Shown here piece after piece: positions 38,684 to 47,999 of a DNA stretch of 64,000 nucleotides (positions are counted from its first letter, which is position 1; every line of letters begins with the position of its first letter). Both the position numbers and the translations under genes were made by a program. Location: the NCBI RefSeq assembly GCF_000271485.2, contig NZ_AKVN02000001.1, positions 1,430,001 through 1,494,000 of the forward strand, written 5' to 3'. The notes beneath the pieces are model-generated. The model worked only from the letters and a program-made list of their open reading frames with translations, did no database searches and was not told the DNA's origin. Source of the DNA: Pelosinus fermentans DSM 17108. GTDB taxonomy: Bacteria; Bacillota; Negativicutes; DSM-13327.

Positions 38684-40276
38684 ATGATTAGTACAAGTGG
38701 TTTGACGTTACGGTATGGAAAAAGGGCATTGTTTGAGGATGTCAATATAAAATTCACGCCAGGCAATTGTTATGGATTAATTGGTGCCAACGGTACAGGA
38801 AAATCGACTTTCTTAAAAATATTATCAGGTGAAATTGAGCCCAATTCTGGTGAAGTTATTATTTCATCTGGAGAACGCCTAGCCGTTTTGAAACAGGATC
38901 ATTATGAATTTGATGAATTTGATGTGCTGAAAACGGTTATTATGGGACATGCCAGACTTTTTGAAATTATGGAAGCAAAAGAAGTATTATATGCGAAAGC
39001 CGATTTTACAGACGAAGATGGTATAAAGGTTGGCGAATTAGAAGGTGAATTTGCTGAACTCAACGGCTGGGATGCGGAAACAGAAGCAGCCCGCATGTTG
39101 ACTGGTCTAGGAATTGGAGAAGAGCTACATACGAAATTAATGAAAGATTTAAGCGGCAATGAAAAGGTCCGGGTCTTGTTAGCTCAAGCTTTATTTGGCT
39201 CTCCGGACATTTTGCTGCTGGATGAACCGACAAATCATTTGGATGTAGAATCCATTCGCTGGTTGGAAGAGTTTCTGTATAATTTTGATAACACAGTTAT
39301 TGTGGTATCCCATGACCGTCATTTCTTAAATAAAGTTTGTACTCATATTGCCGATATTGATTTTAGTCAAATTCAGCTGTATGTAGGTAATTATGATTTT
39401 TGGCAGCAGTCAAGTGAACTTGCATTGAAAATGGCTAAAGAAGCCAATAAGAAGACTGAAGAAAAAATGAAAGATCTGCAAAGCTTTATCCAGCGTTTTA
39501 GTGCGAATGCTTCCAAATCAAAGCAGGCAACGTCACGTAGAAAACAATTGGATAAGTTGACGCTGGAAGATATCAAGCCATCATCCCGTAAATATCCATA
39601 TATCGCTTTTAAACCAGACAGAGAAGCAGGAGATCAACTATTAACCGTTGAGAATCTTTGCAAAACCATTGATGGGGAAAAAGTGCTGAATAATGTTAGC
39701 TTCGTTGTTACAAAAGCAGATAAAATTGCTTTCGTTGGGGCTAACAGCTTGGCGAAAACGACACTGTTTAAGATCTTAATGGGTGAAATGGAAGCGGACA
39801 GCGGTGAATTTAAATGGGGTGTCACTACTTCCCAGGCTTATTTCCCAAGAGATAATGCGGAGTATTTTAATAGTACATTAAACCTGGTAGACTGGCTCAG
39901 ACAATTTTCTCGGGACCCGGACGAAACTTTTGTTCGAGGATTCTTAGGTCGTATGTTATTTTCCGGTGAGGAAAGTCAAAAAGCTGCCAATGTATTATCC
40001 GGTGGTGAAAAAGTACGGTGCATGCTGTCTAAAATGATGCTGAGCGGCGCCAATGTACTGATTTTTGATGAGCCGACAAATCACTTGGATTTGGAGTCTA
40101 TCACTTCATTGAATAATGGTTTAATCAGCTTTGAGGGAACCATGCTATTTGTTGCTCATGACCATGAGTTTGTGCAAACCATTGCCAATCGTATTATTGA
40201 AATTACGGAAGATGGTATCATTGACAAACGTATGACCTATGATGAATATTTGGAAACCGTGGCAACTAGAAAATAA
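38684..40276 (+). CDS. ABC-F family ATPase (YbiT/YkpA-like)
   Basis: 530 aa with two ABC domains and no membrane segment, so a ribosome-associated ABC-F protein. Domain 1: GANGTGKST, signature LSGNEKVRV, DEPTNHLD. Domain 2: LSGGEKVRC and DEPTNHLDLES, but its Walker A reads GANSLAKTT, where the usual GKT glycine is Ala. The linker between domains (about 230-310) is lysine-rich. Probable role in translation or ribosome rescue. Confidence 0.93.
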   Translation: MISTSGLTLRYGKRALFEDVNIKFTPGNCYGLIGANGTGKSTFLKILSGEIEPNSGEVIISSGERLAVLKQDHYEFDEFDVLKTVIMGHARLFEIMEAKEVLYAKADFTDEDGIKVGELEGEFAELNGWDAETEAARMLTGLGIGEELHTKLMKDLSGNEKVRVLLAQALFGSPDILLLDEPTNHLDVESIRWLEEFLYNFDNTVIVVSHDRHFLNKVCTHIADIDFSQIQLYVGNYDFWQQSSELALKMAKEANKKTEEKMKDLQSFIQRFSANASKSKQATSRRKQLDKLTLEDIKPSSRKYPYIAFKPDREAGDQLLTVENLCKTIDGEKVLNNVSFVVTKADKIAFVGANSLAKTTLFKILMGEMEADSGEFKWGVTTSQAYFPRDNAEYFNSTLNLVDWLRQFSRDPDETFVRGFLGRMLFSGEESQKAANVLSGGEKVRCMLSKMMLSGANVLIFDEPTNHLDLESITSLNNGLISFEGTMLFVAHDHEFVQTIANRIIEITEDGIIDKRMTYDEYLETVATRK

Positions 40277-40286
40277 GAATCATTAT

Positions 40287-40322
40287 GAGCACGTACTTCA
40301 CTTATGAGGTGCGTGTTTTTAT
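40287..40322 (+). terminator. Terminator after the ABC-F gene
   Basis: Imperfect stem GCACGTACTTCA / TGAGGTGCGTG followed by TTTTT. Confidence 0.7.
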
Positions 40323-40335
40323 GTGAAAGAATAAC

Positions 40336-40561
40336 GAATCGCGAAGGTCGCGAAGAAATGCAAAGGGCACGAAGGGGTTTTCTTCATAGCATCAGAATTT
40401 ATAAGTTTTGGAGGATGAAAGTACCATTAATCTGTCATTGCGAACAGAGTGAAGCAATCTCTTAACAAGGAGGGGATTGCTTCACTCTGTTCGCAATGAC
40501 AAAAGAAGGAATATTATGAATATTTTAGTCTTTTGATTCTTCTTCGTGTCTTCGCGGTTCA
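40336..40561. repeat. Dispersed repeat type B interrupted by another inverted repeat
   Basis: The left arm GAATCGCGAAGGTCGCGAAG and the right arm CTTCGTGTCTTCGCGGTTC are those of the copy at 45818, but 200 bp apart instead of about 60. Between them lies a second element at 40433-40501. Confidence 0.85.
40433..40501. repeat. 27-bp perfect inverted repeat nested in a type B repeat
   Basis: TGTCATTGCGAACAGAGTG and the rest of a 27-nt arm (40433-40459) repeats inverted at 40475-40501 with a 15-base loop. Similar TCATTGCGA...GAAGCAATC palindromes are scattered in many bacterial genomes. Confidence 0.9.
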
Positions 40562-40700
40562 AACGGTTTTATTTTTTTAGGATGCAAAGTGTTTTTCTGA
40601 TAAAATGGATATTGTAATTGTTTTTTACATAAAAGTATATACTATATAGATAGTAAGAATTTCTAAAACAGTATAGCTTTAACAGCAGGAGGATATTAGG

Positions 40701-42404
40701 ATGAGAGAATATGATATTTTAATCGAAAAATTTCATGATTTCTTTACTCAGGATGGGAACGCTTGTGTGAGTCTGGGAGTCAATAAGCATTTGGATGATC
40801 TGCCTAATCCTAGCTTGGAGAACGCTGCACTACGTATTGCTGCAGGCAAGAAATTATTAGCAGATATTATAAGTTTTCCTAAAGGGGTATTGGAATTTGA
40901 TCAAATCCTGGATTTAGATTTGGCGGCATTGGCTGTTGAATTTGCCATATATAGTCTCACGTATCGCTTTAATGGTAAAACCCAGCTGCAGCAAAAACCC
41001 ACTGCAGGTGCTGATATTAGTGATGGAATGTTTCTGCTGTTCATCAACGATCCTCGTCCTTCTCACGAAAGACTGGATCATATTACGGCCCGCTTGGAAA
41101 AAGTACCTCAATACCTGGAGCAATTGCTTTTAACGTTAGATACACCTGTAGAGCGCTGGGTCAGCATGGATATTGAAAAAGTAAATGGACTGCCAGAATT
41201 CTTTGAGACTCTTTATAATTGGGCGAAGAGTGAGCAGTACAATCAGTTAGAAAGGCTGGCAGCTGCAAAGCAGCAAGCTAATGATGCTTTAGAGGAATAT
41301 ATAGCAAAACTCAAAGCAATGCCTACAACCACCAATTTCTTTATTGGGGCAGAACAGGCTAAAACATGTATTGCATTACGAGGCATTGATAAATCCCTGG
41401 AAGAATTACATACAATGGCTGTCCAGTTTTTACAGGATACTGGAAAAGAACTGGAACTTTTGAGTGGGAAGTTAATTGATAAATACAGCTTGCCGCCGAC
41501 TACTACTTTGGAAGAATTACATACTTTTTTGAACCAGCGATATCAGGTAAAGCTTACCCATAAAGATTCCTTCTCTGATATCCTTTTACGATATAAGGAG
41601 GAAAAGGATAAGATTATCAAGTATCTCCAGAAAAAAGAGCTGTTTCCCATCGGGGAAGGACAGGATATGCTGATTATGCAGACACCTGCTTTTATGGCTC
41701 CTTCTATTCCAGCTGGAGCTATGGTTTCTCCGCCGCCATTTCGCCCTGGTACAAAGACCAGTGTGATTTACCTTACACTGAGTCAAGAGTTATTAGATGA
41801 GCATACGGAACTATCCATCCCTTCGATGATGATCCATGAGGGGATTCCTGGGCATCATTTACAGCTTGCTACTGCAGCGAACCATCCATCCGTAGTGCGA
41901 CGGCATTTTGATGCAATGGAGCATGCAGAAGGCTGGACCACGATGCTGGAAGATTATATGCTGGATATTGGGTATATGGGTGAACTAACTGATGAAGCCC
42001 GCTTTTGTGCGAAAAGGGATATTTCCAGAATTGGTGCGCGAGTGGCAATTGATTTATACTTCATGACAGGAGATATAAAATATTTAGATGTAGGTATTGA
42101 TGTGGATGTAACTTCTGATGATCCTTTTATCAATGCTGGTAAACTGCTGCAAAAAGTGACTGGATTTGTGGGAGGCAGAGTACAAGCGGAATTAAACTGG
42201 TACTCTCAAGAAAGAGCCTATCCTCTTTGCTACCTTACGGGTAATAAATTGGTGTGGGAATTAAAGACAGATATGGTCAAAGCGCAGCAAGGCAAACTCG
42301 AGGGATTCGAGTTGGATAAAGTATTTCACAGTATGTATCTGAAGGCGGGAAATATGCCTGTTGCCTTTTTGCGCAAGGTATTTGAACATGAAAAGCTGCT
42401 GTAA
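40701..42404 (+). CDS. DUF885 family protein, probable metallopeptidase
   Basis: 567 aa. The motif MIHEGIPGHHLQLA gives a zinc-binding HEGIPGHH site near residue 378, the DUF885 signature, and EHAEGWTTMLEDYM follows. No signal peptide, so cytoplasmic. AGGAGG precedes the ATG. It probably cleaves peptides; the substrate is unknown. Confidence 0.9.
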   Translation: MREYDILIEKFHDFFTQDGNACVSLGVNKHLDDLPNPSLENAALRIAAGKKLLADIISFPKGVLEFDQILDLDLAALAVEFAIYSLTYRFNGKTQLQQKPTAGADISDGMFLLFINDPRPSHERLDHITARLEKVPQYLEQLLLTLDTPVERWVSMDIEKVNGLPEFFETLYNWAKSEQYNQLERLAAAKQQANDALEEYIAKLKAMPTTTNFFIGAEQAKTCIALRGIDKSLEELHTMAVQFLQDTGKELELLSGKLIDKYSLPPTTTLEELHTFLNQRYQVKLTHKDSFSDILLRYKEEKDKIIKYLQKKELFPIGEGQDMLIMQTPAFMAPSIPAGAMVSPPPFRPGTKTSVIYLTLSQELLDEHTELSIPSMMIHEGIPGHHLQLATAANHPSVVRRHFDAMEHAEGWTTMLEDYMLDIGYMGELTDEARFCAKRDISRIGARVAIDLYFMTGDIKYLDVGIDVDVTSDDPFINAGKLLQKVTGFVGGRVQAELNWYSQERAYPLCYLTGNKLVWELKTDMVKAQQGKLEGFELDKVFHSMYLKAGNMPVAFLRKVFEHEKLL

Positions 42405-42482
42405 TACAAATGGATTTACAAGGAAAAATGTGAAGTGATTATAGGTTTCTGTAATTAAATGTCCATTTCATAAAGAATGTTG

Positions 42483-42815
42483 TTGACAGTGTGAAGAATT
42501 TTTTGTATTATAATCAAAAAGAAGACTATAATGACGATGAATGGAAGAGTAATTGTATTGGTAATATTCACAGCGAGCTGGAGATGGTGTAAGCCAGTAA
42601 TATGAAATACAATGAAAATCATCCACGAGTTGCGGGCTGAAGAATTAGTAAGCTGCGCCGGGCCTCTTTTAGAGGAATTGCTGCCCGTTATTGCAGCGAG
42701 GTATAGAGTATTTATGCTCCGTACCTATGAGATATTATGGTTTATTCCATAATAATTTGGGTGGTATCGCGGATTAACCTCCGTCCCTTTATAAGGGACG
42801 GAGGTCTTTTATTTT
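42483..42815 (+). promoter_or_regulatory. T-box riboswitch upstream of ilvBN, probably isoleucine-specific
   Basis: Promoter TTGACA (42483-42488), 17 bp, TATTAT. Stem I includes AGCGAGCTGGAGATGGTG, and the specifier loop AATGAAAATCATCC offers ATC (42618-42620) followed by A, an Ile codon. The T-box bulge TGGTATCGCGG (42762-42772) pairs with uncharged tRNA. The terminator CCTCCGTCCC / GGGACGGAGG followed by a T run ends it at about 42815. Low charged tRNA-Ile should allow read-through into ilvB. Confidence 0.92.
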
Positions 42816-42899
42816 ACTCTGGTTTATAAAATTCATAGTATTTTCTTACGATATTAGAATGAATATGATTTTAGTGGAAGAGAAAAGAAAGAATGATCT

Positions 42900-42982
42900 A
42901 ACCGCAGAGGCGCAGAGAACACAGAGAAATGATGGATAGGGTTATAAATTTACCCCTCAGCGTACTCTGCGTCTCTGCGGTT
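42900..42982. repeat. Dispersed palindromic repeat, type A copy 3
   Basis: AACCGCAGAGGCGCAGAG / CTCTGCGTCTCTGCGGTT. It lies between the T-box terminator and ilvB, so it is inside the ilvBN leader transcript. Confidence 0.9.
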
Positions 42983-43035
42983 CAAAAACGGTTTAATTTT
43001 TTAATTCTTATTAAGAAAATAAGGAGGAATTTACT

Positions 43036-44736
43036 TTGAAAATGTTGGGAGCGGAAGTTGTAATTGAATGTTTGAAGGCGGAAGAGGTGGATATTGTATT
43101 TGGTTATCCTGGAGGAGCTGTTTTAACTCTTTATGATGCATTATTTAAAACTGATTTTCCCCATATTTTAACTCGGCATGAACAAGGAGCGGTGCATGCT
43201 GCGGATGGATATGCCCGGGCAACGGGTAAAACGGGTGTCTGTTTTGCTACCTCTGGTCCCGGGGGAACCAATCTGGTTACTGGTATTGCAACGGCGTATA
43301 TGGATTCGATTCCCTTGGTAGCGATTACTGGTCAGGTAGGAGTGTCTTTGATTGGCAAAGATTCTTTTCAAGAAGCGGATATTTGTGGTATTACTACCCC
43401 TATTACCAAACATAATTATTTAGTAAAAAAGATTCAGGATTTGCCTGGTGTAATGAAAGAAGCGTTTTATATTGCACGCACCGGACGGCCAGGGCCAGTC
43501 CTGATAGATATTTCTAAAGATGTTTTCAATGATACGCTTGATTTTGTATATCCTGAGACTGTCTGTCTTAGAGGATATCGATCTTTATTTGCCGGTGATT
43601 CTAACCAGATTGATTTAGTGATTGAATCCTTAGAAAAAGCAGAAAAACCGGTAATTTTTGTAGGCGGCGGTGTTAATATTTCAGGCACATCAGAAGAAAT
43701 GCGCAAAGTGATTAACCTAACTGGCATTCCAGTCATAGCAAGCTTAATGGGATTAGGCTGTATTCCCAGTGATGCACCTGAACACTTGGGAATGGTGGGA
43801 ATGCATGGAACCTATGCTGCCAATATGGCGACAATGGACTGTGATCTTCTTATGGGTATTGGAGTTCGTTTTGATGATCGGGTTACCAGTCTGGTTCAGA
43901 ACTTTGCTCCTAAAGCAACGATTATACATTTTGATATTGATCCAGCCGAGGTAAACAAGAATGTCCGTGCTGATTTAAAAGTAATAGGAGATTTGCGCTG
44001 GTCTTTGCCTCTTTTGTGCGAAAAAATAGCGGAGCGCAGTTTAACGAAAAAACAGTGGGCAAAAGCAGAATGGGTGGATTTAGTACAGGAATGGAAGCGG
44101 GAAAAGCCTTTGGCATCAAGTTTGCCTGCAGGAGGAATTCGGCCGCAAACTGTGATTGAGAAGGTCAGTGAGCTCACTCAAGGTGAAGCCATTATTGTAA
44201 CAGATGTTGGTCAGCATCAGATGTGGACTGCCCAATCTTATAATTTTAATACACAGCGTTCCTTCCTGACTTCTGGTGGACTAGGAACCATGGGATATGG
44301 CTTGCCAGCTGCAATTGGAGCGCAGATAACCTTACCGGAGAAGGATGTTGTATTATTTACTGGTGATGGCAGTATTATGATGAACTGTCAGGAGCTTGCA
44401 ACGCTTGCTGATAATGGTTTGCCAGTGAAAATTATCGTCATGAATAATCAGGTGCTTGGCATGGTCAATCAATGGCAGCGCATGTTTTATGGGAAACGCT
44501 ATTCCCATTCCAGTACGAAGGGGTGTACTGATTTTGTGAAGCTTGCTGAAGCTATGGGAGTTGCTGGTCTTAGAGTAACCAAATCAGAAGAGTTAAACAT
44601 TGTACTGGAAAAAGCTTTGAAGATGGAAGGTCCGGTGCTGGTTGATGTTCTGCTGCCGGAAACTGAAGATGTATTACCGATGGTTGCACCAGGAGGGCGT
44701 CTGGATCAAATGGTCTTAAGGGGGATAATTGGATGA
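43036..44736 (+). CDS. ilvB: Acetolactate synthase large subunit
   Basis: 566 aa. GYPGGAVLTLYDAL, the catalytic Glu in RHEQGAVHAADGYARATG, and the ThDP-binding motif GDGSIMMNCQELATLADNGL. It makes acetolactate or acetohydroxybutyrate for Val, Leu and Ile. TTG start at 43036, 8 nt after AAGGAGG; the ATG at 43042 is an alternative. It overlaps ilvN by 4 nt. Confidence 0.97.
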   Translation: MKMLGAEVVIECLKAEEVDIVFGYPGGAVLTLYDALFKTDFPHILTRHEQGAVHAADGYARATGKTGVCFATSGPGGTNLVTGIATAYMDSIPLVAITGQVGVSLIGKDSFQEADICGITTPITKHNYLVKKIQDLPGVMKEAFYIARTGRPGPVLIDISKDVFNDTLDFVYPETVCLRGYRSLFAGDSNQIDLVIESLEKAEKPVIFVGGGVNISGTSEEMRKVINLTGIPVIASLMGLGCIPSDAPEHLGMVGMHGTYAANMATMDCDLLMGIGVRFDDRVTSLVQNFAPKATIIHFDIDPAEVNKNVRADLKVIGDLRWSLPLLCEKIAERSLTKKQWAKAEWVDLVQEWKREKPLASSLPAGGIRPQTVIEKVSELTQGEAIIVTDVGQHQMWTAQSYNFNTQRSFLTSGGLGTMGYGLPAAIGAQITLPEKDVVLFTGDGSIMMNCQELATLADNGLPVKIIVMNNQVLGMVNQWQRMFYGKRYSHSSTKGCTDFVKLAEAMGVAGLRVTKSEELNIVLEKALKMEGPVLVDVLLPETEDVLPMVAPGGRLDQMVLRGIIG

Positions 44737-45230
44737 AATATATCTTAGCTGTTTTAGTAGAGAATCGGCCGGGGGTATTAACTCATATATCAGGACTCAT
44801 CAGCCGCAGGGCCTTTAATATTGAAAGTATAGCCGCAGGGCCTACTGAGGAAGTTGATACAACGCGAATCACCATTGGTGTTGAGGTGGAGGATGAATTT
44901 GAATTAGAGCAGGTAGTTAATCAATTGTCAAAACTCGTTAATGTGATTAAGATTGCAAATATCACATATGTAGATTCCATTCAGCGTGAACTGGCTCTCA
45001 TTAAAGTTCGTGCCAACAAAGCTAATCGATCAGACCTTGTTGATGTTGTAGAAATTTTTCGTGCTAAAATTGTAGATGTAAATAGAGAGACCTTAGTCGT
45101 CGAATTATCCGGTGAAGAATCTAAAATTGATGCTTTGTGTGAGGTATTAACTGATTTCGGCATTCTTGAAATTGTTCGTACAGGAAGAATTGCAATCTCT
45201 AGAGGACCGGTTCCTGCAAAAGATATGTAG
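44733..45230 (+). CDS. ilvN: Acetolactate synthase regulatory subunit
   Basis: 165 aa. N-terminal ACT domain (LVENRPGVLTHISGLISRRAFNIESI) that binds valine for feedback control, and a C-terminal ALS_ss domain. Coupled to ilvB. The rest of the ilv pathway is not adjacent, since a terminator follows. Confidence 0.97.
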   Translation: MKYILAVLVENRPGVLTHISGLISRRAFNIESIAAGPTEEVDTTRITIGVEVEDEFELEQVVNQLSKLVNVIKIANITYVDSIQRELALIKVRANKANRSDLVDVVEIFRAKIVDVNRETLVVELSGEESKIDALCEVLTDFGILEIVRTGRIAISRGPVPAKDM

Positions 45231-45252
45231 ACAAATGCTAAAAAAGGACTAT

Positions 45253-45288
45253 AAAAGCCCAGTGCCGCAGCAGCGGCACTGGGCTTTT
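45253..45288. terminator. Terminator between ilvN and the DUF441 gene
   Basis: AAAAGCCCAGTGCCGC / GCGGCACTGGGCTTTT, a 16-bp perfect stem that serves both convergent genes. Confidence 0.93.
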
Positions 45289-45294
45289 ATGCTT

Positions 45295-45753
45295 TTAATT
45301 TTTAAACAACCCTATTGCACTGATAATCAAAGATACTATTCCACCTGCAATTAGAGGACCGACTGCCAGCCCTTGGAAGAAACACACTCCCACAATGGTA
45401 CCAACAACTAAAGCCGTTACTGCTTCTGGCGATTCTTTCATAAAAAATACACCTTGGGCAGCGATCCAGGCGACGAGAATGCCAACAAAAATGGCCACTA
45501 AACCAATGGGGGTCTTAAATGCTTCCAAGATTCCGCTGATAGATATGCGTCCTTGAGCGATAGGTGTTAATACGGCCAAAGTTAAAATGGTAATGCCAAT
45601 CGTAATGCCATGATCTTCGATATAAGGAAACCATGTATGAAAGCCTAACAGCTTTATTAGAAGCAGTATGAGTGCAGCAATTGATACAGAGTGGTTATTG
45701 CCAATAACGGATAAACATAAAATTATCAAAATAGGTAGGTTTTCCCAATTCAT
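45295..45753 (-). CDS. DUF441 family membrane protein
   Basis: 152 aa with four hydrophobic segments. The start MNWENLPILIILCLSVIGNN and ITIGITILTLAVLTPIAQGR match the DUF441/YeaL family. Function unknown; inner membrane. Confidence 0.9.
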   Translation of the reverse strand: MNWENLPILIILCLSVIGNNHSVSIAALILLLIKLLGFHTWFPYIEDHGITIGITILTLAVLTPIAQGRISISGILEAFKTPIGLVAIFVGILVAWIAAQGVFFMKESPEAVTALVVGTIVGVCFFQGLAVGPLIAGGIVSLIISAIGLFKN

Positions 45754-45817
45754 TTTTTCACATCCTTATGTAGTTGCATTGATCAATAAATTGTATAGTG
45801 TTATATAAAAACAATAA

Positions 45818-45914
45818 TGAACCGCGAAGATGCGAAGAAATACAAAGGACGCGAAGGGGTGTTACAGTATTTTAATCCTCATATTCTTCGTTGTCTTCGT
45901 GTCTTCGCGGTTCA
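45818..45914. repeat. Dispersed palindromic repeat, type B copy 2
   Basis: TGAACCGCGAAGATGCGAAG / CTTCGTGTCTTCGCGGTTCA. It is followed by GGTTTTATTTTTTAG and CAGTGTTTTTCTTA, a tail shared with the copy at 40336. It fills the gap before the TetR gene. Confidence 0.9.
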
Positions 45915-46033
45915 AAAGGTTTTATTTTTTAGTCGCTCAGTGTTTTTCTTAGTATGGCAGAACTTACTTATATATCATACTAACCTTAGTCAAAAAAGTC
46001 TAATAGAATCCTAAAAAAAATGTTTGACTTTTC

Positions 46034-46048
46034 AAGACGACTGGTCTA
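46034..46048. promoter_or_regulatory. TetR operator 1
   Basis: AAGACGACTGGTCTA, 11 bp upstream of the tetR ATG. It matches the site at 46711 at 12 of 15 positions and is palindromic (AGAC...GTCT). Autoregulation is inferred. Confidence 0.7.
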
Positions 46049-46058
46049 TTATTTAAGT

Positions 46059-46658
46059 ATGAAAAACACGACAAAAGAGAAATTAATTAAAGCAGGAGCC
46101 AAAGCAATGGTAGCAAAAAGCTATCATGCGGTAGGAATACAAGAAATACTAACAACAGTAGATGTTCCGAAAGGATCGTTCTATCATTATTTTGAATCGA
46201 AAGAAGCCTTTGGTATAGCCATTATTGAATATTACGGAGAACAATTAGCCAAGTCCATCGCAGAAAAATTAGCAAATGAAAAGGGCTCTCCTAGAGAAAA
46301 AATACAAAAGTATTTTTTAGGTATTCGGGATTATTATGCCATACATGGCTGCGGCAGAGGATGTTTGGTTGCTAAATTGGCAATTGAAGTGGAAAACCCC
46401 AGTGCTGCTATGGGAGATGCATTAAAACGGGAATTTGATAAATGGACAGCACTGTTTGCGTCTTGTATAAGAGAAGGCCAGAAAATGGGGGAAATATCAT
46501 TGGAGTATGATGCAGAGTCTATGGCAGAATTCCTATATACCTCATGGGAAGGTGCACTCATTCGTATGCAAGTGAATCGCGATCTTGCACCAATTGATAA
46601 ATTTATTGAACATTCTTTTGATCGAATCATACCAAGGCAGAAGCATGTGGTGAACTAG
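46059..46658 (+). CDS. TetR/AcrR-family regulator
   Basis: 199 aa. The N-terminal HTH (TKEKLIKAGAKAMVAKSYHAVGIQEILTTVDVPKGSFYHYFESKEAF) is typical of the AcuR/RutR group. A Cys-Gly-Arg-Gly-Cys segment (HGCGRGCLVAKLA) in the ligand domain recurs in regulators that sense electrophiles or acryloyl-type compounds. The ATG at 46059 has no strong ribosome site. Two matching operators flank the gene. Confidence 0.9.
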   Translation: MKNTTKEKLIKAGAKAMVAKSYHAVGIQEILTTVDVPKGSFYHYFESKEAFGIAIIEYYGEQLAKSIAEKLANEKGSPREKIQKYFLGIRDYYAIHGCGRGCLVAKLAIEVENPSAAMGDALKREFDKWTALFASCIREGQKMGEISLEYDAESMAEFLYTSWEGALIRMQVNRDLAPIDKFIEHSFDRIIPRQKHVVN

Positions 46659-46710
46659 ATTCCTTCACCACATAACAATTTGTGGGATAGGGGTGAATTA
46701 TACACATTTA

Positions 46711-46725
46711 TAGACGACCAGTCTA
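46711..46725. promoter_or_regulatory. TetR operator 2
   Basis: TAGACGACCAGTCTA, a palindrome upstream of the small gene at 46751 and the radical SAM gene. It suggests that TetR controls both. Confidence 0.7.
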
Positions 46726-46750
46726 TTTTAAGAGGGAGGTGACCCTACCT

Positions 46751-46879
46751 ATGCAATATTTTGTAACTTATGATATAACAGGATTATTGCTCTATCTTAT
46801 GGATTCTCAGGGGATGCAGCAGTTGTTTCTTGATTCTGCTGATAGCAGACCTCTTTTCTTGAACGCCAATTGTGTTTAA
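46751..46879 (+). CDS. Small unannotated protein, 42 aa
   Basis: GGGAGGT lies about 10 nt before the ATG, just downstream of a TetR operator. The sequence begins MQYFVTYDITGLLLYLMDSQ and ends LFLNANCV. It is partly hydrophobic and not recognised. It ends 37 bp before the radical SAM gene, so the two may share a transcript. Confidence 0.5.
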   Translation: MQYFVTYDITGLLLYLMDSQGMQQLFLDSADSRPLFLNANCV

Positions 46880-46916
46880 ATAAAAAGATAAATTCGTAGT
46901 AGAAAGGAGCCGTAGT

Positions 46917-47789
46917 ATGCGTTATGAAGGCGTTGTTTATCGCCCGCCTAGTGAAGCCGGCAGCTTACTGATTCAGGCTACTATTGGTTGTCCCCATAAC
47001 CAATGCACATTCTGCGGAATGTATAAAGAAAAACAATTTCGCATTCGGTCGGTTGCTGATATTAAAGAAGATTTGAACCAAGCACAAAAAGTGTATCGGA
47101 ATACAGTGGAGACTCTTTTTTTCCCCGACGGCAACACCATCCTGATGAAAACCTCTGATTTGGTAGAAATCATTCATTACGCGAAAGAGACTTTCTCCGG
47201 TTTACAGCGTATTACCATGTATGGTTCTTCTAAATATATCTTACGAAAATCAGAAGAGGAACTGCTTTTATTGCAGAAAAGTGGCCTTACTCGAATTCAT
47301 TCTGGTATGGAATCAGGCGATGACATTGTATTAAAGCGAATTTGCAAAGGTGCAAGTGCTAAGGAGACGATTCTGGCAGGGCGTAAGGTAAAAGAAGCGG
47401 GAATTGAACTTAGTGAATATGTCATGCTGGGGATTGGTGGAAAAGAGCGTTCTATGGAGCATGCGCAAAATAGTGCTAAGGTACTCAACCAAATTAACCC
47501 GGATTTTATCCGTCTTCGTACATTCATTCCTATGGCAGGGACTCAGCTGTATGAAGAGTATCGCCAAGGGGCATTTAGACTGCTGAGCGCCCATGAAGCA
47601 TTACGAGAGACTAGATTATTTATTGCCAGCCTTGAAGTAACCAGTATGTTATATAGTGATCATCATTCTAATTACGCCTATGTGAATGGGCGATTGCCTG
47701 CAGCAAAAGAAGAGATGCTGCAAACCACTGATCATTTGCTGACATTGCCAGAAGAGCATTTTCGTCCGCCTGAAGTGGGAAATCTGTAA
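46917..47789 (+). CDS. Radical SAM protein of unknown substrate
   Basis: 290 aa. The cluster motif CPHNQCTFC has spacing CX4CX2C instead of the classic CX3CX2C, followed by GMYKEKQF. The family is Elp3/HemN-like (COG1032 group) and is widespread in anaerobes. The SPASM region is absent. It is downstream of the TetR operator and the 42-aa gene. The reaction is unknown. Confidence 0.85.
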   Translation: MRYEGVVYRPPSEAGSLLIQATIGCPHNQCTFCGMYKEKQFRIRSVADIKEDLNQAQKVYRNTVETLFFPDGNTILMKTSDLVEIIHYAKETFSGLQRITMYGSSKYILRKSEEELLLLQKSGLTRIHSGMESGDDIVLKRICKGASAKETILAGRKVKEAGIELSEYVMLGIGGKERSMEHAQNSAKVLNQINPDFIRLRTFIPMAGTQLYEEYRQGAFRLLSAHEALRETRLFIASLEVTSMLYSDHHSNYAYVNGRLPAAKEEMLQTTDHLLTLPEEHFRPPEVGNL

Positions 47790-47952
47790 ATGATGTCATT
47801 ATACAAAAAATGATTTTTATTCGATTATGGTCTTGCAATTCTCCAAAGCATGGATTAGTATTTAGAATATACAGTTAATTTTTAGGAGTTATTTTCTTCA
47901 ATGTTACGTCATAAATTTTCACTCTAGTCTAAAAATTATACTGTTTTATGTT

Positions 47953-47999
47953 AATCATTTAGTTTGCATGCAAGATATGTTGATGCAAACTAAATGATT
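47953..47999. promoter_or_regulatory. Long inverted repeat with candidate MarR site
   Basis: Perfect 17-bp arms AATCATTTAGTTTGCAT (47953-47969) and ATGCAAACTAAATGATT (47983-47999). The left part contains TTTGCATGCAAG, similar to TTTGTATGCAAA at 52762-52773 in front of marR. It lies 113 bp upstream of the second acyl-CoA dehydrogenase gene. The rest of 47,790-48,111 holds no gene. Confidence 0.55.
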
